Assembly: GCA_964347945.1 (NCBI GenBank) | Contig: CAYGAW010000201.1 | Coordinates: 1-16,334 of the forward strand | Direction: 5' to 3' | DNA from: CAYGAW01 sp964347945 | GTDB taxonomy: Bacteria > Chloroflexota > Anaerolineae > UBA7937 > B3-Chlor | Length of the DNA stretch: 16,334 nucleotides | Part shown: positions 6,222 to 14,512 of the stretch, piece after piece | Layout of the letters: each line of letters opens with the position of its first letter | Numbering within the stretch: the stretch's first letter is position 1 | Position numbers and translations under genes: made by a program | The notes under the pieces: generated by a model | What the model was told of the DNA's origin: nothing | What the model saw: the letters and a program-made list of their open reading frames with translations, nothing else | Database searches by the model: none

Positions 6222-6887
6222 GTGGACAAAATCGCGATCTTGCTTGCCGATGATCACGCATTGGTGCGAGAGGGTACTCGTGAATTGCTGGAGCACGAGA
6301 ACGACATGAGCGTCGTAGGGGAGGCTGGGGACGGGGAGCAGGCCGTTGACTTGGCGGCTGATTTGCGACCAGACGTGGTCATAATGGACATTGCCATGCC
6401 AAAGTTGAATGGTATTGAGGCGACCAAGAAGATCAAGTCCGCCCACCCCGACAGTGCCGTTCTTATCCTCAGTGCCTATGATGACGACCAATATGTCTTC
6501 GCTCTCCTCGAGGCAGGGGCAGCAGGCTACCTGCTGAAAGATGTGCCCTCCCACGAGCTCGTCGAAGCGATTCGCGCCGTCCATGCTGGCGAATCAATCC
6601 TCCACCCAACCATCGCCCGCAAAGTCATCAATCGATTCGCGTCTCCCTTGGGAGAGGAAGCAGCTGGAGTTGGAGTGGATCAACTGAGCAAGAGAGAGAT
6701 GGAAGTCCTGAAGCTGGCTGCGAAGGGCATGACGAATATGGAAATCGCCAATGAGCTTGTTCTGAGCGTGCGCACGGTCCAGGGGCACTTGAGCAACATC
6801 TTCAGCAAGATGCACGTTGGGTCACGGACAGAGGCGGTGATACAAGCTCTGAGATGGACCTGGCTGTCTCTCGAGGACATCCAGTAG
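6222..6887 (+). CDS. NarL/FixJ-family response regulator (REC-LuxR HTH)
   Basis: A 221-residue DNA-binding response regulator. The GTG start at 6222 is preceded by GGAGAGGAG; an in-frame ATG at 6174 would add an unlikely extension outside the conserved domain. The receiver has acidic residues D10/D11, phospho-acceptor D56 (VVIMDIAMP), S84 and K106. The LuxR-type helix-turn-helix covers about 154-212 (LSKREMEVLKLAAKGMTN, then SVRTVQGHLSNIF). It lies 76 nt upstream of a HisKA_3 kinase of the class that normally pairs with NarL-type regulators, so the two are almost certainly cognate. Candidate targets are the redox operons on either side, which is inference. It is transcribed divergently from the mini-protein array. 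Confidence 0.95.
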   Translation: MDKIAILLADDHALVREGTRELLEHENDMSVVGEAGDGEQAVDLAADLRPDVVIMDIAMPKLNGIEATKKIKSAHPDSAVLILSAYDDDQYVFALLEAGAAGYLLKDVPSHELVEAIRAVHAGESILHPTIARKVINRFASPLGEEAAGVGVDQLSKREMEVLKLAAKGMTNMEIANELVLSVRTVQGHLSNIFSKMHVGSRTEAVIQALRWTWLSLEDIQ

Positions 6888-6963
6888 TGTCGATCCCGGT
6901 GTCTCAGATGCGTTCCTGTACCACGGGCACCAGCGGGCATTTGCCTAGTCACAGCGTGGGCCG

Positions 6964-8946
6964 ATGGATCCAATCTATCCGGCATTGGCGCGTTCACTAA
7001 GGCGTTTCATCTTGAGCCCGAGTTTCTGGCTGGTTGCCGCCATGCTTCTCAGCGCGGGCCTCCTACACTATAGCGCCCAGATTCGCGCCCTACCTATAGC
7101 CATCGGGGGCCAAGCGGTCTTGACGCGGCATTCAACGGACCGAGTTTTGCTCATATTGCCCATAGGCTACGCAGCTTTCGCTCTGGGACCGGTTGCGGGC
7201 TTGCTAACCCTAGCATTGGCTGGCCTGATCATGCTCCCTCGCGTTGTCTTCCTCAGCCCCTCTCCAGCCGACGCGCTGATCGAGACCTTTGCCGTTATCA
7301 CCGTCGGGGGTCTGACCGTCTGGCTGGCGTGGATAAGACAAAACCAAGAGACTCTCCGCCAGAAAGCCACGGCCCGATTGCAGGCTATCAACGCCGTTTC
7401 GGCCGTCTTGACGAGCTCTCTGGAGCCGAAACGGATGCTCACCGAAGCCCTAGAAGTGGTGCTTCAGGTTACTGATCTCCATGCGGGATTGATATTCGTG
7501 CTCGACGAGAAAGCTGAGGATCTCATCCTCGCGGCGAGCAGAGGGCTGCCTCCAGGAGCCACCGTCGGTGACCGAGGGCTGAGACTGGCCAGGGAGTTGG
7601 TGAGCGACCAGTCACTCACCAGCCAAGTGGCTGTGCCGCTGACGTCGAAGGGCAAACCGCAAGGGGCCCTCGTCGTGGGCAAGGATGGTATCCACTACTT
7701 TCTGCCGGAGGAGGTTGACCTCATCGGGGCCGTTGCCACTCAAATCGGTGTGGCCACGGAGAACGCCCGGCTACACCAGGACGTAGCCAGGCAATTGAGG
7801 AGAGAGAGGCGATTGGGCGAGGTGGCGAAGGAGATCACTTCGGAGCTCGAGCTAGATAGGGTTCTGTCAAAGGTAGTTCTAATAGCGGAAGAACTCGTAG
7901 GTGCGGATGCCGGGGGCATCGCTCTGCTGGATGAGGATCGAGGAATAATCACATACCCATACCTGCACAATCTACCCATGGAACTGAGTCAAGTCCCGAT
8001 GTCCCCAGATGAGGGGCTGGCCGGCCAGGTAACGACCTCAGGACGTCCCGCTGTGCTGGAGGACTACCGAGACTATCCGGCCAGCATGGAGGCCTTCTGC
8101 AAGGGGGGCGTGAAAAGCGCCTTGGGCGTGCCCATAGTCAGTGGAGAGAAAGTGTTTGGCGCCCTGGACTTGTTCACTCTCAAGGAAAAACGCTCCTTCT
8201 CCGATCGTGACATCGCGGTCGTTTCCGGAGTAGCGCGCCAAGCGGCTATCGCCATCGAGAACGCGCGCCTCTACAAGAGCATGCGTTCCTACGCCCGGCA
8301 GATCATAACCGCCCAAGAGGAAGAGCGAAAACGCATGGCTCGCGAGCTGCATGACGACACTGCTCAGGCGTTGGTTGGTCTGTCGCGTCGGCTTGACGCG
8401 CTGCTCAGCGGGAGTGACCAAGTCCCCGAGACTTTGAGACAGAGGATAGTTGACATCCGCCAGCTTACCGCGGAGATATCTCATGATGTGCGTCGCTTCA
8501 GCCACGATTTGCGACCCTCTACTCTCGATGATCTGGGCCTGTTGCCGACGCTGGAAGCGCTGAGCACCAGGATCGCACAGGAGGATGGTCTACCGGCAGA
8601 ATTGCGTGTCTTGGGCGAGCAACGACGCCTGCCACCGGAAGTGGAATTGGCGCTGTTCCGCATCGTTCAAGAAGCACTGACCAACGCCCGAAAGCATTCC
8701 CAGGCCACAGAAGTGACGACCACAGTGGAGTTTGGTGAGGGATTGGTCACGATAACCATCCGCGACAACGGCCGCGGCTTCACGCTCCCCGAAAGGCCCG
8801 CCAATCTCGTGGAGACGGGTAGGCTGGGCCTGACCGGCATGTTTGAAAGGGCACAGCTGGTCGGCGGCACCCTTGCAGTACAATCCGCACCAGGCGAGGG
8901 AACGATTGTCATCGCGGAGATACCTGTTCAGAACGGCGACCGCTGA
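6964..8946 (+). CDS. Membrane sensor histidine kinase, TM-GAF-GAF-HisKA_3-HATPase
   Basis: A 660-residue kinase. The N-terminus carries about four hydrophobic segments (roughly residues 20-35, 61-75, 76-96 and 104-124). Two GAF-like domains follow (about 145-275 and 280-440). The HisKA_3 dimerisation domain contains EEERKRMARELHDDTAQAL with phospho-acceptor H463. The NarX/DegS-type ATPase domain has FRIVQEALTNARKHS, DNGRGF and GRLGLTGMFERA near the end. The ATG at 6964 has no clear ribosome-binding site; it is kept because later starts would cut into the first membrane segment. It should phosphorylate the regulator encoded just upstream. GAF domains often bind cyclic nucleotides, heme or Fe-S cofactors, but no diagnostic ligand residues can be named here. 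Its stop overlaps the next start (TGATG). Confidence 0.93.
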   Translation: MDPIYPALARSLRRFILSPSFWLVAAMLLSAGLLHYSAQIRALPIAIGGQAVLTRHSTDRVLLILPIGYAAFALGPVAGLLTLALAGLIMLPRVVFLSPSPADALIETFAVITVGGLTVWLAWIRQNQETLRQKATARLQAINAVSAVLTSSLEPKRMLTEALEVVLQVTDLHAGLIFVLDEKAEDLILAASRGLPPGATVGDRGLRLARELVSDQSLTSQVAVPLTSKGKPQGALVVGKDGIHYFLPEEVDLIGAVATQIGVATENARLHQDVARQLRRERRLGEVAKEITSELELDRVLSKVVLIAEELVGADAGGIALLDEDRGIITYPYLHNLPMELSQVPMSPDEGLAGQVTTSGRPAVLEDYRDYPASMEAFCKGGVKSALGVPIVSGEKVFGALDLFTLKEKRSFSDRDIAVVSGVARQAAIAIENARLYKSMRSYARQIITAQEEERKRMARELHDDTAQALVGLSRRLDALLSGSDQVPETLRQRIVDIRQLTAEISHDVRRFSHDLRPSTLDDLGLLPTLEALSTRIAQEDGLPAELRVLGEQRRLPPEVELALFRIVQEALTNARKHSQATEVTTTVEFGEGLVTITIRDNGRGFTLPERPANLVETGRLGLTGMFERAQLVGGTLAVQSAPGEGTIVIAEIPVQNGDR

Positions 8947-9233
8947 TGGACGTGGAAGAAGCCATTGAGACCAAGATAGAGCCCCAGCTGAGACAGTCTT
9001 TCGAGCTCAGCACCACCAGATCTCTGCTCACGATGGCCACTTTGGCCTACTTGACCACCGTTGGGGGAAAAACGCTGAGATATCGTGCCTTTGTCGATTC
9101 CCTCTGCTCGGATGAACGAGTCACTGAGGAGTGGGGGCAAGCCGCTGCGGCCAAGAAGGCAGAGGAATGGAAGAACCTTGTTCCCCTCCACCCCGAAACC
9201 CTGGTCACCGTGGCCCCAAGAGCGCCAAGTTGA
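8946..9233 (+). CDS. Small soluble protein coupled to the histidine kinase (unknown)
   Basis: A 95-residue frame whose ATG overlaps the kinase stop as TGATG, which suggests translational coupling. The composition is that of a real soluble protein: an acidic, helix-prone N-terminus (MDVEEAIETKIEPQLRQSFE), a central segment LLTMATLAYLTTVGG and an Ala/Lys/Glu helix (AAAAKKAEEWKN). There is no signal peptide, transmembrane helix or cysteine motif, and I recognise no family. Position suggests an accessory factor of this two-component system, or a small regulator. It is followed 23 nt later by a strong hairpin that closes the operon. Confidence 0.65.
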   Translation: MDVEEAIETKIEPQLRQSFELSTTRSLLTMATLAYLTTVGGKTLRYRAFVDSLCSDERVTEEWGQAAAAKKAEEWKNLVPLHPETLVTVAPRAPS

Positions 9234-9256
9234 GATCTTCCGTGCTAGAGTAGAAA

Positions 9257-9292
9257 GTCAGGCCAGGGCTGTTCTGTCGTCCCTGGCCTGAC
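9257..9292. terminator. Bidirectional terminator-like hairpin between convergent operons
   Basis: GTCAGGCCAGGG (9257-9268) and CCCTGGCCTGAC (9281-9292) form a perfect 12-bp stem with a 12-nt loop. It lies between the end of the kinase operon (9233) and the end of the FDH operon (9356). A second, smaller hairpin, TGATCGC/GCGATCA (9313-9332), lies between it and the NrfD gene. Neither has a U-tract, so Rho-independent termination is uncertain, but the position and stability fit a shared transcript end. Confidence 0.6.
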
Positions 9293-9355
9293 GATATGCC
9301 GGTCAAGGCAGATGATCGCCTGTCAGCGATCACCCAGCCCCGTGGCTGCCCGGCG

Positions 9356-10300
9356 TTATGCCATCTGACCGCTCAGCACCACCACCAGTCGGAGGAAGAA
9401 TCCACCGAGGAGTACAAGAGCGGCAGAGGTCAGAAGGGAGCCAACTATCGCTTCCCTACCCCTGGTGGCAGCGAACAGCAACACCAACGGGATGATCAAT
9501 CCCAACAGTACCGCTCCACCCCAGAAGATTAGTCCCAGTGGGCTGAAGACCATGAAGCCCAGTGCCTCGACGGCGGCTGGCGCAGAGAAGGATGCCAGCC
9601 AGATGACGTAGACCACCAGCACCACTAACTCCACCACGCCCAGGATAGCCAACCCCTTCGCCATCACATTCGTGGTTTCATTAGACACAGGTTCGCCCTC
9701 TCCGCCAAACAGGATGTCCAGCAGTCTACCGAACCCGGTCTTCAGAACCAGGACCAGCAAGGCCGTCCCTGTCAAGATCGCCGACGTCACGAACAGCACT
9801 GGGAGCAGAAATGTGCTGGACCACAGCGGTTGATTGGAGGCGCTCAAGAGCACGCCCGTATAGGCCATGAGCAACACAGCCAACAGAAAGGCGATCCAAG
9901 AGAGAACCCCGAGCGCCCGCGCCGCAGGGCGTATCACACTCGCAAGCCCTGAGAGCACAGTAAGTCGCACCTCCTCGGGCTCGAAGCTCTTGGACCACCA
10001 CAAAGCGATCATCACTATGCCGATCAGGGCGTACACGAGCAGAATCCAGCTCCCCATCGACATCGCCGATCCCGGCCTGAGCCTCGTAAAGAGGTGCCAA
10101 GCACGAAGTTGCTCGCCCAGATCCACCACCAACAGCAGGGAACCCAGCAGCACAAGAGGCACGCCTAGAAACATCGCTATCTTGGGCAGCAATGAGTGCT
10201 TGCGCCCGCTCACGCGATCTATCAGGAAGGCCGCAAAATAGGCGCCCCCTGCCATCCCAGCTACCCAGAGGTCAATCGCAATTGGCCACTCCCAAGTCAT
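9356..10300 (-). CDS. nrfD: NrfD/PsrC-like membrane quinone-reactive subunit
   Basis: A 314-residue, highly hydrophobic protein with about eight to nine membrane helices, of the NrfD/polysulfide reductase PsrC family. Family features are an early WVAGMAGGAYFAAFL segment, WHLFTRLRPGSAMSMGSW around residues 68-85 and YTGVLLSASNQPLW in the middle. These proteins replace cytochrome b as the quinone-binding anchor and carry no heme. The ATG at 10300 lies 2 nt after the Fe-S stop, with the ribosome-binding site GGAGGTG inside the end of that gene, so the two are coupled. It is the last gene of the FDH operon and should hand electrons from the Fe-S subunit to menaquinone or take them in reverse. The gene symbol reflects the family, not a role in nitrite reduction. 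Confidence 0.9.
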   Translation of the reverse strand: MTWEWPIAIDLWVAGMAGGAYFAAFLIDRVSGRKHSLLPKIAMFLGVPLVLLGSLLLVVDLGEQLRAWHLFTRLRPGSAMSMGSWILLVYALIGIVMIALWWSKSFEPEEVRLTVLSGLASVIRPAARALGVLSWIAFLLAVLLMAYTGVLLSASNQPLWSSTFLLPVLFVTSAILTGTALLVLVLKTGFGRLLDILFGGEGEPVSNETTNVMAKGLAILGVVELVVLVVYVIWLASFSAPAAVEALGFMVFSPLGLIFWGGAVLLGLIIPLVLLFAATRGREAIVGSLLTSAALVLLGGFFLRLVVVLSGQMA

Positions 10301-10302
10301 AC

Positions 10303-11103
10303 CTACTCACCTCCTCCGCTCATCGATTCTTCCCCTGCCGTCGCTCTCTGACGCTTGAAAAGCAGCCAGAAGGGCACGGCAGCTAGCACGCCTGCGGTTA
10401 TGATGCCGCCAAGCCACTGGCCCACCAGATTGGTCGTTGCATGCTGCGGCGATTCGGGTAGCCCGTAGGCGAAAGCTTCGTCCACGAGCACGTATATTCG
10501 GTGCAAACCACCCAACTCACGCTCGCCATACAGGCGGGCCTTCGGATGTCCGTCGGCCTGCAAAGCTGCGACCCGTGCGTTCCCCTTAGCTATCATCTCA
10601 CCGCGGTCGCCCCAGTCCAGAGCATTGGCGGGACAGGTCTTGACGCAAGCTGGTGTCAAGGCATTGCTCGTCCGGTCAATGCAGAGAGTGCATTTTCGAG
10701 CGGTGGCCTTCTCTTCCCCTCCACCCGTCACCTGGTTAAGCGAATGCACGGCATCGAAGGGGCAGGCGGCGACGCAGTAGCCGCAGCCAATACACCACGT
10801 CTGGTCTATGATGACCGTCTCGCCGTAGTGGCTGATGGCGCCCGTTGGACAAACAGCCTCACAGCTGGCGTTGGTGCAGTGCATGCAACCCTGCTTGAGG
10901 AACAGCCACTTGACCTGGTCGCCCTCCACCTTCTCGTTGAACTTGATCTTCGTCCACGTTATCCCTGACAACTCAGGAGGGTTCTCATAGGTGCCCCAGT
11001 TTTCGGTCTCTTCGGCCGGATTGTCATTCCACTGCTTGCACGCGACCTGGCAACCGCGGCATCCCATACACCTCGATTCGTCTATCAACATCGCTCTGGC
11101 CAT
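10303..11103 (-). CDS. fdhB: Formate dehydrogenase Fe-S subunit (four [4Fe-4S], FdnH-like)
   Basis: A 266-residue electron-transfer subunit. It has four cysteine clusters: CMGCRGCQVAC, CMHCTNASCEAVC, CIGCGYCVAAC, and CTLCIDR followed by ACVKTCPANAL, sixteen cysteines in all. A single hydrophobic helix near the C-terminus (WLGGIITAGVLAAVPFWLLF) anchors it. I prefer the ATG at 11103, two nt after the fdhA stop, because it aligns with the paralogue at 3369-4163. A GTG at 11109, which overlaps that stop, would add two residues and cannot be excluded. It carries electrons from the selenocysteine enzyme to the NrfD subunit. It is shorter than E. coli FdnH but otherwise of that design. Confidence 0.93.
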   Translation of the reverse strand: MARAMLIDESRCMGCRGCQVACKQWNDNPAEETENWGTYENPPELSGITWTKIKFNEKVEGDQVKWLFLKQGCMHCTNASCEAVCPTGAISHYGETVIIDQTWCIGCGYCVAACPFDAVHSLNQVTGGGEEKATARKCTLCIDRTSNALTPACVKTCPANALDWGDRGEMIAKGNARVAALQADGHPKARLYGERELGGLHRIYVLVDEAFAYGLPESPQHATTNLVGQWLGGIITAGVLAAVPFWLLFKRQRATAGEESMSGGGE

Positions 11104-11105
11104 TG

Positions 11106-14100
11106 TCACACCGCCTTTCTAAGATCCACGAGGAAGGCCTTGTACTCCGGGATCCCCGTGTTACCATCGCCTACGTGAGGCGTCAAGAAGTTGGCACTAC
11201 CACCTTGAGCCAGTCCCTGCCAGCTAAAGTGCCAGGGTAGGCCCACATGGTGTACCATCTTGCCGTTGATGGTGTAGGGCCTGAAGCGAGGAGTAACAAC
11301 GGCCACGACCTCGATCTCACCCCGAGCCGAACTCACTATCACTCGATCACCATTTGCGATTCCTTTTTCCGCCGCCAGCTCCGGGCTCATCTCCACGAAC
11401 GTCTCCGGCTGAGCCTCCGCGAGCCACGGCAGCCAGACAGACATACCACCTGCCTGCCAGTGCTCTACCAGCCTATAGGTGCTGCAGACGATGGGGAATT
11501 GCTCAGAGGTCCCGACGCTGTCACCTATCTCTTGGCCGCTCTCCACATCCCATATCTTGACCACCGGGTTGAACTGCACCGATGACAGCGGGTTGGTGGT
11601 CGGCGACTCGAGTGGCTCATAGTGCTCAGGGAATGGACCCTCGTTCCTGACGGCAAAGACCCTGCCCTTGCCCTCGGGCAGCATGATGTAGGCATCTGTG
11701 AAGCCTGCATCTCCAGGGCCCTTGGTCTTAGAGAAGTCAGGGACGTCGTACCCCGTCCACGCGCCCTCGGCAGCATCCCACCAGATGAGCGCCTTGTCCT
11801 CGGACCAGGGGTTGCCCTTGCTATCCGCCGAGCATCTGTTGTAGATGATGCGGCGGTTTACAGGCCAGGAGAAACCCCAATAGGGGTACATGCCCAGGTC
11901 GCCCGGGTCCTTCTGACCGCGTCGCTTGCAGGCAGTGACCATGTTGCCATCGCCATCATCCGCAGGAACCCAATAGCCCGAATAGATCCAGTTGCCGCAG
12001 GCAGTGGAGCCATCGTCCTTCAACTTGGTGAAGTTGGCGACCATCTCACCGCCCGTCCCTACGACGTTCCCATCCTCATCGGTGACGTCCTCGGTCCAGT
12101 AGCCATTGATCTCCTGGCAGATCTTGTCGAAATCCGCCCCGTGAGACCAGTTAAGCTGCGTCACAGCCTCCGGCAACGCTCCGCCCTCGGCCTCATACAG
12201 GCGCCTCAGCTCTTGGTAAATGAGGTCCATCATCTCGATGTCGCCCATGGCGACCCCAGGGGGCTCAGCGACCTTGGGCCGGTACTGGATCAGCCGCCCG
12301 CTGGTGACGATGGTACCCTCTTTCTCCATAGCATCGGCCGCCGGGAGCAGGAACACCTCAGTCTGGATGGAGGCGGGGTCGACATCCGGCGCATGCCAGA
12401 AGTCGGTCGTTGCCGTCGGTGCGATCTCCTGCACCACCATCCACTCCAGCTTCTCCAGGGCCTTTCGCTCGAAGCGCGCATTGGGTCCACCCACCGCCGG
12501 GTTCTGGCCCATGATCCAAAGGCCCTTGACGGTGCCGTCGTAGATAGCGTGGAACATCGCGATCCAGGCGTAGGTGTCGATCCCTCCGCTGATCTTGGGC
12601 ATGTAGTCAAAGCAGAAGTCGTTACGACTGGTGGCATTCTCTCCCCACCAAGCCTTCAAAAGGCTGATCAGGAACTTAGGCTTATTGACCCAATAGCCGC
12701 CCGAAGGCGTCTCCACCTCCAGATACTCGGCGAGATCCTCATGCTTCGCCGCATTGGGCGTGGCCATGTAGGCAGGGATGATGTGGTACAAGAGGGCCAT
12801 GTCCGTGGAACCCTGGACATTGGACTCACCTCGCAGCGCATTGACGCCACCACCAGGCCGGCCAGTGTTGCCGAGCAAGAGCTGGACCATGGCCAAGGCG
12901 CGCACATTCTGAGTGCCCACAGTGTGCTGCGTCCCACCCATGGCGTACAGAATGGTGCCCGTTTTCTCTGGCGCACCCGTAGCGGCATAAGCCTGCGCCA
13001 CCTCTAGAAACTTATCCCTCGGCATACCACAGACCTGCTCTACCACATCGATGGTGTATCGCGCATAATGCTTCTTCAGCAGCTGAAACACGCACTGGGG
13101 ATCCTGAAGGGTCTCATCCCGCAGGATATTCCCCTCATCGTCCGTCTGATACGCCCAGGTAGAGGTATCATACTTCCGCGCCTCTGGGTCATAGCCTGAG
13201 AAGTACCCATCCAAATCCGCCGGACCTTGAAAGTCCTCGTGGATCAGGAACGAAGCGTTGGTGTAGTTGACCACATACTCCTCGTGATAGAGGTTGTTTT
13301 CGAGTATGTAGTTCATCAAGCCGCCGTAGAACGCGATGTCAGTCCCGCTCCGCAGCGGGGCGTAGATTTCAGCTGTCGAAGCGGTACGGGTGAACCGGGG
13401 GTCTACCACGATCAGCTTGGCGCCTCGCTCGTCCCTGGCCCTGTTGATGTGGTACATCGACGCGGGATGGTTCTCCGCAGGGTTGGCGCCACACACCAAG
13501 ACGGCGTCAGCATTCTTGAGATCTCTCCACTGGTTGGTCATCGCTCCGCGACCGTACGTGGGGCCGAGACCGGCCACCGTCGCGGAGTGTCATATACGTG
13601 CCTGGTGTTCGATGTACACCAGGCCCAGTGCGCGAGCCAACTTGACGCCGATATAGCAGTCCTCATCGTTATTCGCCGCGCCACCGATGAAGGCAATGCC
13701 GTTCGTGCGATTGACCGTTACCCCATTCTGATCGGTGGTCTGGAACGTGGCGTCGCGCGTGTCCTTGATCCTGCGAGCCACGAGAGGAATAGCCTCCTCC
13801 CAGGTGATCTCCTCCCACTGCGACGCCCCCGGAGCCCGGCGCAGTACCTTTCCTTGCCGGTGAGGGCTGGTGGACAACTGGCGCACTGAGATGGACTTGG
13901 GGTCCAAGGCGCCACGGTTATTGGGGTGCTCGGGATCGCCCTCCGAATTGATGATGTGCCCCGTCTCGTCCGTGGCGACCAGCAGACCACATCCGCACGA
14001 GCAGTAAGGACAGATGGTCCGTGACTCACCCACCCTCTTATGCAGAGGAAAGGTCGGCACCTGCTGGTATCCAGGCATGATCGGGGGTAGAAGAAGAGCA

Positions 14101-14150
14101 CCAGCACTCGCTCCCGAACCCATCAGGAAGTGTCTTCTGCTGATCTTCAT
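11106..14150 (-). CDS. fdhA: Selenocysteine formate dehydrogenase catalytic subunit (FdnG-like, Tat-exported)
   Basis: A 1014-residue molybdenum or tungsten bis-MGD formate dehydrogenase, almost the same length as E. coli FdnG. It is interrupted by an in-frame TGA (13592-13590) read as Sec187 in the context IEHQARI-U-HSATVAGLGPTYGRG, the standard FdhA active-site motif. The N-terminus has a twin-arginine signal (SRRHFLMG, then a hydrophobic stretch to about residue 30). The N-terminal [4Fe-4S] site has C47, C50 and C54, but the fourth ligand position is D83 (RGALDPKS) rather than Cys; the electron-relay Lys is kept as K85. The C-terminal MopB domain (about 880-1014) ends with HVGDGNTGIPEYKAFLVDL. 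The ATG at 14150 follows AGGAGG. An ordinary gene finder would split it at 13590. Confidence 0.95.
13544..13592 (-). promoter_or_regulatory. Selenocysteine UGA codon and bacterial SECIS hairpin
   Basis: Just after the UGA (13592-13590), CUCCGCGAC (13587-13579) pairs perfectly with GUCGCGGAG (13552-13544) as a 9-bp lower stem. An upper stem, GGCC/GGCC, closes an apical loop that carries GGUCU (13571-13567). The loop GGUCU starts 18 nt after the UGA, the same spacing and the same loop bases as I recall for the E. coli fdhF SECIS element bound by SelB. This directs selenocysteine insertion instead of termination. Confidence 0.9.
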
Positions 14151-14206
14151 ACTTTCAACCTCCTATTGTCTTCAAACTCCAGCAGCGGTAACAGAACCTG
14201 TGACAA
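14147..14206 (-). CDS. Possible 19-codon leader peptide overlapping the fdhA start
   Basis: A strong ribosome-binding site (AGGGAGGTGA, 14219-14210) lies too far upstream to serve fdhA, which has its own AGGAGG. Six nt after its GGAGG core is a TTG that opens a 19-codon frame, MSQVLLPLLEFEDNRRLKV. Its TGA overlaps the fdhA ATG as ATGA. If translated, it would couple translation into fdhA or act as a regulatory leader. The start is a rare codon and the frame is short, so this is a candidate only. Confidence 0.35.
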   Translation of the reverse strand: MSQVLLPLLEFEDNRRLKV

Positions 14207-14213
14207 ACGTCAC
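14200..14213. promoter_or_regulatory. CRP/FNR-like dyad upstream of fdhA
   Basis: GTGAC and GTCAC form a perfect 5-bp dyad around 4 nt, resembling half-sites of the CRP/FNR superfamily. It lies 50-63 nt before the fdhA ATG. It overlaps the ribosome-binding site of the possible leader peptide, so the symmetry could be coincidental or could act at the RNA level. Confidence 0.35.
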
Positions 14214-14274
14214 CTCCCTTCATGAGCCCACCAATTGGGCTAGATAGACATTACGATAGTCCGACAAAGGAAAG

Positions 14275-14304
14275 GCCAAAGAAGGGCTTGAGCCCTCGTT
14301 TGGC
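14275..14304. promoter_or_regulatory. 30-nt imperfect palindrome in the fdh leader
   Basis: GCCAAA (14275-14280) pairs with TTTGGC (14299-14304), and inside it AGGGCT (14283-14288) pairs with AGCCCT (14291-14296), with one unpaired 2-nt step on each side. On the minus strand it is followed by a pyrimidine-rich run (CTTTCCTTTG). It could be an attenuator hairpin or a large operator. A second short dyad, AGCCCA/TGGGCT (14225-14241), lies between it and fdhA. Confidence 0.5.
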
Positions 14305-14425
14305 ACTATGTCACAACCTATTGGCTTGATTGATCCGCAAAGGCAGCATCCTTGCCGTGTCCGCTGAACCGACGGAGTCCCTGTCGCTGCACTGTGGGCA
14401 CGGTACTCCCGATCGCGTCGTTGCA

Positions 14426-14472
14426 CCGACGGGCCGGAGGTACCTAGCCAGAATCTGCCGGCACCCTGTCGG
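14426..14472 (-). ncRNA. Structured 5' leader element of the fdh transcript (candidate)
   Basis: On the minus strand CCGAC (14472-14468) pairs with GTCGG (14430-14426) and GCCGG (14462-14458) with CCGGC (14437-14433), giving a two-part stem just inside the predicted transcription start. Together with the palindromes nearer fdhA this makes a roughly 330-nt structured leader. I cannot match it to a known riboswitch class by eye; a molybdenum-cofactor RNA would be the natural comparison. Confidence 0.35.
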
Positions 14473-14483
14473 CCCACGCAATA

Positions 14484-14512
14484 ATGATACTATTGTAGAG
14501 TCTGAAGGTCAC
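14484..14512 (-). promoter_or_regulatory. Predicted promoter of the fdh operon
   Basis: On the minus strand GTGACC (14512-14507, four of six to the -35 consensus) and TATCAT (14489-14484, five of six to the -10) are 17 nt apart, in the only AT-rich patch of this region. Transcription would start near 14477 and give a leader of about 330 nt. The -10 box is identical to that of the ACT-gene promoter. Confidence 0.4.

Noticed and set aside
11622..13007. 461-codon open frame on the plus strand
   Set aside because: It is antisense to fdhA and is explained by the codon bias of that gene; no motif or ribosome-binding site supports it.
13227..13889. 220-codon plus-strand open frame across the Sec codon region
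   Set aside because: It is antisense to a clearly conserved enzyme and has no recognisable domain.
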